Position numbers and translations under genes: made by a program. The notes beneath the pieces were generated by a model, which had not been told where the DNA came from, searched no databases, and saw nothing but the letters and a program-made list of their open reading frames with translations. From the NCBI GenBank assembly GCA_011523725.1, contig WTGD01000160.1, forward strand, positions 1-17,987: 17,987 nucleotides of DNA, read 5' to 3'. Source of the stretch: Nitrospinota bacterium (GTDB lineage: Bacteria > UBA8248). Positions 1 through 6,008 of this stretch are shown here, piece by piece (positions within the stretch are counted from its first letter, which is position 1; each line of letters opens with the position of its first letter).

Positions 1-67
1 TTTCCGTAAAATTCGATAAATATCGATAAATTCACGGGGTTTTTCGATAAATTTCCGAAAATTAAAT
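1..67 (+). repeat. AT-rich phased repeat, left copy
   Basis: An AT-rich segment in otherwise GC-rich DNA. The 9-mer TCGATAAAT occurs at 13, 23 and 44, with looser versions (TCCGTAAAA at 3, TCCGAAAAT at 54), so the units fall about every 10 bases with one position (about 33) occupied by a GC-rich CACGGGG. Bases 11-67 match the reverse complement of 17516-17572 at 53 of 57 positions. Regular A-tracts at one helical turn predict bent DNA or side-by-side protein binding. It may be a dispersed intergenic repeat, a protein-binding array or a boundary element; nothing here identifies it. The window begins inside or at the edge of it. Confidence 0.8.
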
Positions 68-315
68 TGGCTGGAAGTGACGCCGCCGAACCCAAGCGCG
101 GGGGAATTCTGCCACGGCCCGCGGTGCCTGCGATGACACGAAATGCGGGGATTTGCGGGGGCGTTTTTCGCGGTATCAGATCGGCGGATGACGGCTCTCC
201 CCTCCAGATTCAGGCGCTCGGGAACGTCTGTGAAGGGCGCGCCGCCGCTCCCGGAAACGAGGCGGCGGGGGATAATCGGGGCGGTTTTCAGCCCTCGTTT
301 TCCTTCTTTCGCCGG
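68..315. other. GC-rich non-coding leader region
   Basis: No convincing gene. Open frames here lack ribosome binding sites and recognisable protein sequence. The only structure seen is a weak direct similarity to 17751-17822: GAATTCT at 104-110 and AAATGCGGGG at 141-150 recur about 30 bases apart in the right flank, followed by a GATCGG. Confidence 0.5.
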
Positions 316-324
316 TTATCCACA
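316..324 (+). promoter_or_regulatory. DnaA box upstream of nrdJ
   Basis: TTATCCACA is a perfect match to the strongest E. coli DnaA box. A second, imperfect box in the opposite orientation (TGTGGGTAA, 351-359, one mismatch to TGTGGATAA) lies 26 bases further on, between the two NrdR boxes. In E. coli DnaA regulates nrdAB, so a role in linking ribonucleotide reductase expression to replication is a reasonable inference. No cluster large enough for an origin is visible. Confidence 0.6.
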
Positions 325-329
325 GGAAA

Positions 330-376
330 ACACAACATTTGGGGATAACGTGTGGGTAAGTTCATATATTTTGTGC
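330..376 (+). promoter_or_regulatory. Tandem NrdR boxes
   Basis: Two 16-base elements, 330-345 (ACACAACATTTGGGGA) and 361-376 (TTCATATATTTTGTGC), resemble the NrdR consensus ACACWATATATWGTGT. The first keeps the left half (ACACAACA), the second keeps the centre and right half (TATAT, TTGTG). They start 31 bases apart, i.e. a 15-base spacer, the spacing known for NrdR box pairs, and sit just upstream of the nrdJ -35. NrdR is the ATP/dATP-sensing repressor of bacterial ribonucleotide reductase genes. Each box alone is only 10-11/16, so the call rests on the pair, the spacing and the target gene. Confidence 0.6.
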
Positions 377-394
377 ATATCCGTTTTTAGGGTA

Positions 395-424
395 TTGACA
401 GACGAGGGCAAAGCATACTACATT
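395..424 (+). promoter_or_regulatory. Probable nrdJ promoter
   Basis: A perfect -35 hexamer TTGACA (395-400) is followed after 18 bases by TACATT (419-424), four of six bases of a -10. A start near 431 would give a leader of about 70 bases before the GTG start codon. The promoter lies immediately downstream of the NrdR-box pair. No cobalamin riboswitch is recognisable in the leader. Confidence 0.5.
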
Positions 425-500
425 TAGTGGTACGGCTTGATTTCGTCATACCAGATATGTCCCCGGCGCAGTGGGACGCCCTTAGCGGAGGAGGCTGGGA

Positions 501-3500
501 GTGGAGTTTACGAGGCGTTTTACCCGGGCCGGAGATGACGCGTACGACGAGGTCGGTTTCGCGCCGCGAACCTCGCGCATCACCAATCCGGACGGCTCGG
601 TCGTCTTCGAGGCGAAGGACGTCATGGCGCCGGAGAACTGGTCTCAGGTGGCCGTCGACATCCTGGCGCAAAAATACTTCCGGAAAGCCGGCGTCCCCGC
701 CCATTTGAGAAAAGTTCCCGAAGACGGCGTGCCCGAGTGGCTGCAGCGCTCGGAACCGGACACGGAAAAACTCGAATCCCTGCCCGAGGACGAGCGGTTC
801 GGAAGCGAGCGAGACGCCCGGGACGTATTCCACCGCCTGGCGGGGTGCTGGACGTATTGGGGCTGGAAACACGGCTATTTTCATTCGGAAGAGGATGCCA
901 AGGCGTTCTATGAGGAGCTCCTATACATACTGGCGAGCCAGATGGCGGCTCCCAACTCGCCGCAGTGGTTCAATACGGGCCTCCACTGGGCCTACGGCAT
1001 TACACGTCCCGCCCAGGGCCATTTCTACTGCGATCCCGAAACCGGGGAAATACTCCGCTCCACCAACGCCTACGAGCGTCCCCAGCCCCATGCGTGCTTC
1101 ATCCAGTCGGTGAAAGACGATCTCGTCAACGAGGGCGGGATCATGGATTTGTGGACGCGCGAGGCGCGCATCTTCAAATACGGCTCGGGAACCGGCACGA
1201 ATTTCGCGAGCTTGAGAGCGGAGGGGGAATCGCTCTCAGGAGGCGGAAAAAGCTCCGGCCTCATGAGCTTCCTCAAGATTGGGGACCGCGCCGCAGGCGC
1301 CATCAAATCGGGCGGTACGACACGCCGGGCCGCGAAAATGGTCACGCTCGACATCGATCATCCCGACATCGAGGAATTCATCAACTGGAAGGTGCATGAA
1401 GAACAGAAAGTGGCCGCGTTGGTATCGGGCAGCAAGATGTGCAACCGCCATATGAACGCTATTCTCGCGGCTTGCCTGGAAGGGAATAACCTGGGTTTGA
1501 ACGGCAATTTACATCAGCCGGACAAGAACCCATCGCTCGCCAAAGCGATACGCGCCGCAAGGCTCGCCGGTGTTCCGGACAATTACATTCATCGAACTCT
1601 TCAACTTGCGCGGCAAGGCATCACCGAAATCGAGTTCGAGGAATTCGACACGAATTGGGAAGGCGAGGCTTACACCTCGGTGTCCGGGCAAAATTCGAAC
1701 AATTCGATACGCGTTTCAGATGGATTTATGAAAGCCATCGAAAAAAATACGGATTGGAACCTGATTCGGCGCACCGATGGTGAAATCGCCGACTCCGTCA
1801 ATTCGAAAGAACTTTGGGATCAGATTGGATATGCGGCGTGGTGTTGCGCAGACCCCGGCCTTCAATTCGATACGACCATCAACGACTGGCACACGTGCGC
1901 CGCCGATGGACGCATCAACGGCTCTAATCCCTGCTCGGAATACATGTTCCTGGATGATACCGCATGCAATCTGGCGTCGATGAATCTCATGAAATTCCTG
2001 GATCTTGAAAAGAATCATTTCCAGATAGAAGACTATCGGCATGTCATTCGCCTATTGACGGTCGTCCTCGAAATTTCGGTGCTCATGGCGCAATTCCCCA
2101 GCCCCGAAATAGCCAAACGTTCCTATGAGTATCGAACCTTGGGGCTTGGATACGCCAATCTGGGCACTTTGTTGATGGTTCTCGGCATCCCTTACGATTC
2201 GCCGGAAGCGGAAGCGTGGTGCGGCGCTCTCACCTCCATTATGACGGGCTGCTCGTACGCCACCAGCGCCGAGTTGGCAGGAGAACTGGGCGCTTTCGTA
2301 AGATACCAAGACAACCAAGAGCACATGTTGAGAGTTCTGAGAAACCACCGCCGCGCAGCCTATTCGGTGCCTGAAACCGAATACGAAATGCTCTCGAAGG
2401 CACCAAAAGGAATCGTTGCGGAAATTTGTCCACATTATCTTCTTCAAGCGGCGCGTGCGGCATGGGACGATGCCTTGGCCATCGGCTATCGAAACGGCTA
2501 CCGGAATGCGCAAGCCACCGTCATCGCACCGACCGGCACCATTGGTTTGGTGATGGATTGTGACACAACGGGAATCGAGCCGGACTTCGCTTTGGTGAAA
2601 TTCAAGAAACTGGCTGGAGGCGGTTATTTCAAGATCATCAACCAATCCGTTCCCGTTGCCTTGCGTCACATGCGCTATAGCGATGAAGAAATTCGCGAAA
2701 TCGTCGCCTACTGCCGAGGGCGGGGCACCCTCACGAATGCGCCTCACATCAATCCGGAGTCTTTGCATGAAAAAGGATTTACAAGCAAGGCTCTTGAAAA
2801 GGTGGAGGCCGCTCTCGAGGGGGCGTTTGAAATCCAGTTCGCCTTCAACAAATACTCCCTCGGTGAAGACTTCTGCCGCGAGCAATTAGGACTCAGTGAA
2901 ACACAAATAGCCGACTGGAATCTGAATCTGCTCGAAGCCATTGGTTTTACTCCAGAACAAATCAATGAAGCGAATGACTTCGTCTGCGGCAAAATGACGC
3001 TTGAGGGCGCACCCCATCTAAAAGAAGAACATCTGGCCGTTTTTGATTGCGCGAGTAAATGCGGGCGAGAAGGCAAGCGCTTCATCAGCCCCATGGCTCA
3101 TGTTCGAATGATGGCGGCGGCACAGCCTTTCATATCAGGCGCTATCAGCAAAACCATCAACATGCCCGTGGAATCAACGATTCAAGACATTTTGGACATC
3201 TACCATGAATCGTGGCAGCGGATGACCAAGGCCATAGCGATTTACCGCGACGGCTCGAAACTAAGCCAGCCACTTTCCGCGCAGAGCGAAGCGGAACTCT
3301 TCGGTGACATCGATGAAGAAGAACCAGCTTCCCAAAGCACTCCCGTGCACGTAGCCCAGCAGATTGTGCGCCGGATCATTTACCAGTCCAGAAGACGCAA
3401 GTTGCCTACCCGCCGTGGTGGGTACACGCAAAAAGCCGTTATCGGAGGACACAAGGTATATCTTAGAACCGGAGAATACGAGGATGGTTCTATCGGCGAA

Positions 3501-4091
3501 ATTTTCATAGATATGCACAAAGAAGGCGCCGCCTTCAGAAGCCTCATGAACTGTTTCGCTATCGCAATTTCGCTGGGACTCCAGCACGGCGTACCTTTGG
3601 ATGAATTCGTGGATGCCTTCGTCTTCACACGATTCGAACCAGGGGGTATGGTCTCGGGCAACCCGCACATCAAGATGAGCACATCGATCATCGATTACAT
3701 CTTCCGTGAGTTGGCAGTTTCATATCTCGGACGGCACGACCTTGCACAAGTCGTGTCCGAGGACTTGAGAAGCGACACCATTGGGCGCCCCCAAGAAGAG
3801 ATCCCGGAATTCGACACCGAGGAAGAAGAAGAGATTCAAACCGTATTCCCGGGACCGGATGCGAGCGCACCGCGCAGTGACCGGATAAATTTGAATTATG
3901 AGAAAGAATCTACCCAAACTTCAACGACACCTATAACGGAAACAAGTTCCACCCTCGATTCGCGTATCGAAGAAGCCCGCGCCAAAGGATATGAGGGTGA
4001 AGCATGCAGCGATTGTGGTTTGTTCACTTTAGTGCGAAACGGCACGTGCCTGAAATGTATGACTTGTGGCGCGACGAGTGGATGTTCTTGA
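501..4091 (+). CDS. nrdJ: Class II (adenosylcobalamin-dependent) ribonucleoside-diphosphate reductase
   Basis: Reduces ribonucleotides to deoxyribonucleotides in the cytoplasm using adenosylcobalamin to make the thiyl radical. The 1196-residue product has the length of the long NrdJ form. Visible features: the first redox Cys in HACFIQ (C199), the NPCSE active-site motif (N476, C478, E480), an APTGTIG loop near 675, a TSCPD-type domain at about 960-1100 and a C-terminal zinc-ribbon-like Cys cluster (C1169, C1172, C1183, C1186, C1189, C1195) that probably also re-reduces the active site. No ATP-cone is evident at the N-terminus. The GTG start is fixed by an in-frame stop at 483 and a GGAGGAGG ribosome site at 487-494. 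The first ~310 codons are GC-richer (sample lines 57-60%) than the rest (45-47%). Confidence 0.96.
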   Translation: MEFTRRFTRAGDDAYDEVGFAPRTSRITNPDGSVVFEAKDVMAPENWSQVAVDILAQKYFRKAGVPAHLRKVPEDGVPEWLQRSEPDTEKLESLPEDERFGSERDARDVFHRLAGCWTYWGWKHGYFHSEEDAKAFYEELLYILASQMAAPNSPQWFNTGLHWAYGITRPAQGHFYCDPETGEILRSTNAYERPQPHACFIQSVKDDLVNEGGIMDLWTREARIFKYGSGTGTNFASLRAEGESLSGGGKSSGLMSFLKIGDRAAGAIKSGGTTRRAAKMVTLDIDHPDIEEFINWKVHEEQKVAALVSGSKMCNRHMNAILAACLEGNNLGLNGNLHQPDKNPSLAKAIRAARLAGVPDNYIHRTLQLARQGITEIEFEEFDTNWEGEAYTSVSGQNSNNSIRVSDGFMKAIEKNTDWNLIRRTDGEIADSVNSKELWDQIGYAAWCCADPGLQFDTTINDWHTCAADGRINGSNPCSEYMFLDDTACNLASMNLMKFLDLEKNHFQIEDYRHVIRLLTVVLEISVLMAQFPSPEIAKRSYEYRTLGLGYANLGTLLMVLGIPYDSPEAEAWCGALTSIMTGCSYATSAELAGELGAFVRYQDNQEHMLRVLRNHRRAAYSVPETEYEMLSKAPKGIVAEICPHYLLQAARAAWDDALAIGYRNGYRNAQATVIAPTGTIGLVMDCDTTGIEPDFALVKFKKLAGGGYFKIINQSVPVALRHMRYSDEEIREIVAYCRGRGTLTNAPHINPESLHEKGFTSKALEKVEAALEGAFEIQFAFNKYSLGEDFCREQLGLSETQIADWNLNLLEAIGFTPEQINEANDFVCGKMTLEGAPHLKEEHLAVFDCASKCGREGKRFISPMAHVRMMAAAQPFISGAISKTINMPVESTIQDILDIYHESWQRMTKAIAIYRDGSKLSQPLSAQSEAELFGDIDEEEPASQSTPVHVAQQIVRRIIYQSRRRKLPTRRGGYTQKAVIGGHKVYLRTGEYEDGSIGEIFIDMHKEGAAFRSLMNCFAIAISLGLQHGVPLDEFVDAFVFTRFEPGGMVSGNPHIKMSTSIIDYIFRELAVSYLGRHDLAQVVSEDLRSDTIGRPQEEIPEFDTEEEEEIQTVFPGPDASAPRSDRINLNYEKESTQTSTTPITETSSTLDSRIEEARAKGYEGEACSDCGLFTLVRNGTCLKCMTCGATSGCS

Positions 4092-4100
4092 AATTACTTA

Positions 4101-4181
4101 CCCGTCGTGGGGGAAACGGGCGGACTCTGCGGCGGGACGAGAGTCGGGGGAGAATCCTCGGAGGGTTATCCCCCGACTCTC
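4101..4181 (+). ncRNA. Structured RNA unit 1
   Basis: First hairpin: CCCGTCG (4101-4107) pairs with CGGCGGG (4130-4136), seven pairs with one G-U, closing a 22-base loop whose last 21 bases are identical in all units. Second hairpin: GAGAGTCGGGGG (4139-4150) pairs perfectly over 12 bases with CCCCCGACTCTC (4170-4181). Its 19-base interior can pair further around CCTCGGAGGG. The loop segment GACTCT is also complementary to AGAGTC of the second hairpin, which would allow an alternative fold or a pseudoknot. Confidence 0.7.
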
Positions 4182-4206
4182 ACCAAAATAGAATTTTAGT
4201 GAACTC

Positions 4207-4291
4207 TCTTGCTGCGGGGGAAACGGGCGGACTCTGCAGCAGGATCGGGAGCCGAGGATACTACACCTCGGGGGTTGCGTTCTCGGCTCCC
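4207..4291 (+). ncRNA. Structured RNA unit 2
   Basis: First hairpin: TCTTGCTG (4207-4214) with CAGCAGGA (4237-4244), eight pairs including one G-U, around the conserved loop 4215-4236. Second hairpin: GGGAGCCGAG (4247-4256) with CTCGGCTCCC (4282-4291), ten perfect pairs, extendable by two. The stem sequences differ from unit 1 on both sides in a matched way, which is the main evidence that the RNA fold is selected. It contains two AGGAU motifs resembling CsrA sites. Confidence 0.7.
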
Positions 4292-4313
4292 ACTTTAAGT
4301 TTGAACACGACTC

Positions 4314-4395
4314 CCTGCTGCGGGGGAAACGGGCGGACTCTGCGGCAGGTCGAGAGCCGGTGAAGTCTCCTGGGGGGAGTTCTTCATCGGCTCTC
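4314..4395 (+). ncRNA. Structured RNA unit 3
   Basis: First hairpin: CCTGCTG (4314-4320) with CGGCAGG (4343-4349), seven pairs with one G-U, around the conserved loop 4321-4342. Second hairpin: GAGAGCCGGTGAAG (4352-4365) with CTTCATCGGCTCTC (4382-4395), 14 pairs with one G-U, whose interior forms CTCC/GGAG. The unit ends 11 bases before the -35 of the tRNA promoter and has no U-run after it, so it does not look like an ordinary terminator. Confidence 0.7.
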
Positions 4396-4405
4396 CCTAT
4401 TTCAC

Positions 4406-4434
4406 TTGACACCCGAAGTTCCTTCGCCTAACTT
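4406..4434 (+). promoter_or_regulatory. Promoter of tRNA-Ala
   Basis: A perfect TTGACA (4406-4411), a 17-base spacer and a weak -10 TAACTT (4429-4434) place transcription initiation near 4441, a few bases before the mature tRNA end. This suggests the tRNA is transcribed independently of the structured array upstream. Confidence 0.5.
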
Positions 4435-4447
4435 CAAGTTCCTTTGT

Positions 4448-4523
4448 GGGGGTGTAGCTCAGATGGGAGAGCGCGTGGATCGCACCCACGAGGTCAGGGG
4501 TTCGAATCCCCTCACCTCCACCA
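4448..4523 (+). tRNA. tRNA-Ala (anticodon CGC)
   Basis: A complete cloverleaf: acceptor GGGGGTG with CACCTCC, D stem GCTC/GAGC, anticodon stem CGTGG/CCACG with loop ATCGCAC (anticodon CGC, reads GCG), T arm AGGGG-TTCGAAT-CCCCT, discriminator A and encoded CCA (4521-4523). The third acceptor pair is G-U, the classic identity element of alanine tRNAs, which confirms the assignment independently of the anticodon. Confidence 0.97.
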
Positions 4524-4532
4524 TTGAAGCCC

Positions 4533-5378
4533 TCACGCATTGAGCATGGCGTGAGCCGCCTCTCGCGTTCTCATGCCTTCCCGCACGCCATGCTTTTCGG
4601 CTATTTCATTCATACATGAAATGACACCGTCTTCCCATGTGCTCATCACATCACCAATGCGCGCGCTCATAGCGCCGACCGCCGCCACCGCAATCCCCTC
4701 TCGCGCCAGATAGGGAAAAGAAGCGATACCAGAATCGTTTTTCCCCCGTCCCGCATCATTCGCAATTACACCCCTCAGATTAAGCTTCATGACATGCGGT
4801 ACGAGAGTGAGCCCGCAATGTGATGCTTGAATAAAAACATCCTGGGGCCTTGGTTCCTGGATAGAACGCAGGACGGGAATTCCCCATGAGGCACGTATAT
4901 TACCGTTCGGAAATTGCTCCAACTCATAAATTCTATCGTCAAGACTTTCTTCGACAATCACTTCCCGACCCACCTCGGCATCAAGTAAATAATTCGAAGC
5001 TTCAGCAACGGACTGACCGATTTCTACACCAAGACTTTGAGCCACTTGATTCGCATGGCCGACTTCACCTTCATAAACGGATTCTCCTACGGCGAGTCTG
5101 GCGGACATGGTCTCACACGCCAGTGCAGGCACATGATGATCCTGAGCCAGGTGGAGACCGCTGATCCCCGCATCATCCCTTCCAACTCCGGCCGCATGGG
5201 CAATGATTGCCCTCGCACCCAGCCGCATTGCCCAGGCAATCGTCATTCGTGCGGCGTAAGAACCTCCAATGAGAACGTCCCTTTTCCCAACCCTTTCATC
5301 AAAATACGTCATCGAATCCGCTGAGAGAATGCGCCCCCGCGTGTCCTCATGGTGAATCGTCAATTCGTCTGCCGCCAT
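4533..5378 (-). CDS. Unrecognised protein with two homologous halves
   Basis: A 281-residue protein I cannot name. It is built from an internal duplication: residues 34-94 align without gaps to 180-240 (constant offset of 146, about 20 identities in 61). Each half starts D-V-x-I, then has an I-A-[HN]-x-A-G-x-G-x-x-D-x-G-I motif (around 59-72 and 205-218) and ends in MSAR (91-94, 237-240), followed by a less conserved helix-like segment. The Gly/Asp-rich motifs suggest a ligand-binding or hydrolase-like alpha/beta fold, but no catalytic family is recognised. There is no signal peptide and it is probably cytoplasmic. Start: ATG at 5378, with a GTG one codon earlier (5381); only a weak GGGA ribosome site precedes either. 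It is separated from the acidic-peptide gene upstream by a terminator and ends 10 bases from the oppositely oriented tRNA. Confidence 0.85.
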   Translation of the reverse strand: MAADELTIHHEDTRGRILSADSMTYFDERVGKRDVLIGGSYAARMTIAWAMRLGARAIIAHAAGVGRDDAGISGLHLAQDHHVPALACETMSARLAVGESVYEGEVGHANQVAQSLGVEIGQSVAEASNYLLDAEVGREVIVEESLDDRIYELEQFPNGNIRASWGIPVLRSIQEPRPQDVFIQASHCGLTLVPHVMKLNLRGVIANDAGRGKNDSGIASFPYLAREGIAVAAVGAMSARIGDVMSTWEDGVISCMNEIAEKHGVREGMRTREAAHAMLNA

Positions 5379-5439
5379 CACATTTTTCCCATCGTCATGA
5401 AGTAAAAAATATATCCTGCAAAAAATTCAGGACAAAAGA

Positions 5440-5469
5440 AACGCCCGGCTGATATACCAACCGGGCGTT
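5440..5469 (-). terminator. Intrinsic terminator after the acidic peptide gene
   Basis: AACGCCCGG (5461-5469 on the minus strand) pairs perfectly with CCGGGCGTT (5440-5448) around a 12-base loop and is followed on the minus strand by TTCTTTTGTCC, then a later T6 run. Placement 24 bases after the peptide stop codon fits termination of a short monocistronic message, with some read-through to the next gene possible. Confidence 0.75.
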
Positions 5470-5492
5470 GAATCATTTTCTCCTGTTGAACG

Positions 5493-5660
5493 CTAGTACG
5501 CAGCAGGAGCATTACCCCCTTCGCCGTCACTTAAAATACAGGAATCATCCGTTACGTCTTCATCAAGTACATCATAGTCCACATCGTCTGGCAGTACATC
5601 TCCGGATTCCGCAAAAAACTCGTGATCCAAAACGACAACACTATCTCTTAGTTCAATCAT
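5493..5660 (-). CDS. Small highly acidic orphan peptide
   Basis: A 55-residue peptide (start MIELRDSVVV, end GGNAPAAY). About 17 residues are Asp or Glu and only one is Arg, with no Lys. The N-terminal part is hydrophobic/acidic, the middle is an Asp-rich run (about 21-39), and the C-terminal tail holds one Cys (C41) in DDSCIL and a Gly/Ala-rich end with a terminal Tyr. A good ribosome site (GAGGATGAA just before ATG), an upstream promoter with palindromic operators and a terminator right after it make a real, separately transcribed gene likely. It has no family I recognise. Leader-plus-short-tail shape allows a modified-peptide precursor, but no maturation enzyme is nearby. An acidic DNA mimic or protein inhibitor is an alternative. 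Confidence 0.65.
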   Translation of the reverse strand: MIELRDSVVVLDHEFFAESGDVLPDDVDYDVLDEDVTDDSCILSDGEGGNAPAAY

Positions 5661-5733
5661 TTCATCCTCATCCTACGGGCGGCTCAATACGAATTTGTCC
5701 AAACCTCGCCACAGGCGACATCACAAAACCGGT

Positions 5734-5762
5734 GAGTATACTCAAATCATCAAAAAAAGCAA
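5734..5762 (-). promoter_or_regulatory. Promoter of the acidic peptide with operator-like palindrome
   Basis: On the minus strand TTGCTT (5757-5762), a 16-base spacer and TATACT (5735-5740) form a sigma70-like promoter about 75 bases upstream of the start codon. The -10 is embedded in a perfect 10-base palindrome GAGTATACTC (5734-5743), which could be a repressor half of an operator. Confidence 0.5.
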
Positions 5763-5801
5763 TGCTTTTCCCATAAACCTTTATTTTTCAAACAACAAAA
5801 C

Positions 5802-5820
5802 GTATTACTCAAAGTAATAC
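5802..5820. promoter_or_regulatory. Perfect inverted repeat, possible operator
   Basis: GTATTACT-CAA-AGTAATAC, two perfect 8-base arms around 3 bases, lies about 40 bases upstream of the acidic peptide's -35. It is typical in size of a dimeric transcription factor site. The regulator is not in the window. Confidence 0.45.
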
Positions 5821-5974
5821 TTCTGCATTCTCGGGTAATGTCCGAAAATTAAAAAGTTTTTGATCAAGATAAAATGAAAAGGCGATAGGATGAAATTCCG
5901 GTAACTCCGTCTTGTTCAACGCACAATATGACTTTCATGGACACACGCACATACAAATGGTTGCCCACAAAACT

Positions 5975-5996
5975 GAGGCTTTGAACCTTCAACCTC
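5975..5996 (-). terminator. Possible weak terminator after the AhpD-like gene
   Basis: On the minus strand GAGGTTGAA and TTCAAAGCCTC form an imperfect hairpin followed by AGTTTTGT. It lies 13 bases after the stop of the selenoprotein candidate. The stem is AT-rich and the T run short, so the call is tentative. Confidence 0.35.
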
Positions 5997-6008
5997 GAGT
6001 CAAACTAT

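Larger units (their letters stand above)
4101..4395 (+). repeat. Three tandem structured units, period about 107
   Basis: Three direct copies spaced 107 and 106 bases apart fill the space between nrdJ and tRNA-Ala. All share GGGGGAAACGGG plus CGGACTCTG without a change (loop starts at 4109, 4216, 4322), while the flanking stems vary in a pairing-preserving way. The linkers between units are AT-richer and poorly conserved. No promoter is evident before unit 1, so the array may be read as the nrdJ 3' untranslated region or be cut from it. The plus strand is favoured because the stems use G-U pairs there. It matches no RNA family I know. It is not CRISPR-like in period. Confidence 0.8.

Noticed and set aside
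361..500. Cobalamin riboswitch in the nrdJ leader
   Set aside because: The leader after the predicted promoter is about 70 bases and shows no B12-box-like sequence; far too short.
387..884. Minus-strand 165-codon open frame over the nrdJ start
   Set aside because: Composition-driven shadow; it lies over the nrdJ promoter and coding start.
2052..2885. Minus-strand 277-codon open frame
   Set aside because: Antisense shadow of nrdJ with no recognisable protein features.
4101..4395. CRISPR array
   Set aside because: Period is 106-107 bases, the conserved part is about 35 bases with varying stems, and the spacers are themselves hairpins; no cas genes.
4101..4395. Type III toxin-antitoxin RNA repeats or integron attC sites
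   Set aside because: No ToxN-like toxin gene follows on the same strand, and no integrase or GTTRRRY-type core sites are visible.
4098..4412. Minus-strand frame of 104 codons with a thrice-repeated PAAESARFP-like motif
   Set aside because: It is the antisense of the three structured RNA units; the repeat explains the peptide repetition, and it lacks a ribosome site.
5381..5480. 32-codon minus-strand frame between the acidic peptide and the 281-residue gene, preceded by AGGAG
   Set aside because: It runs across the terminator hairpin and has no protein-like character; the ribosome-site match is probably chance.
5468..5776. Plus-strand 102-codon frame
   Set aside because: Antisense to the acidic peptide and its promoter; no ribosome site.
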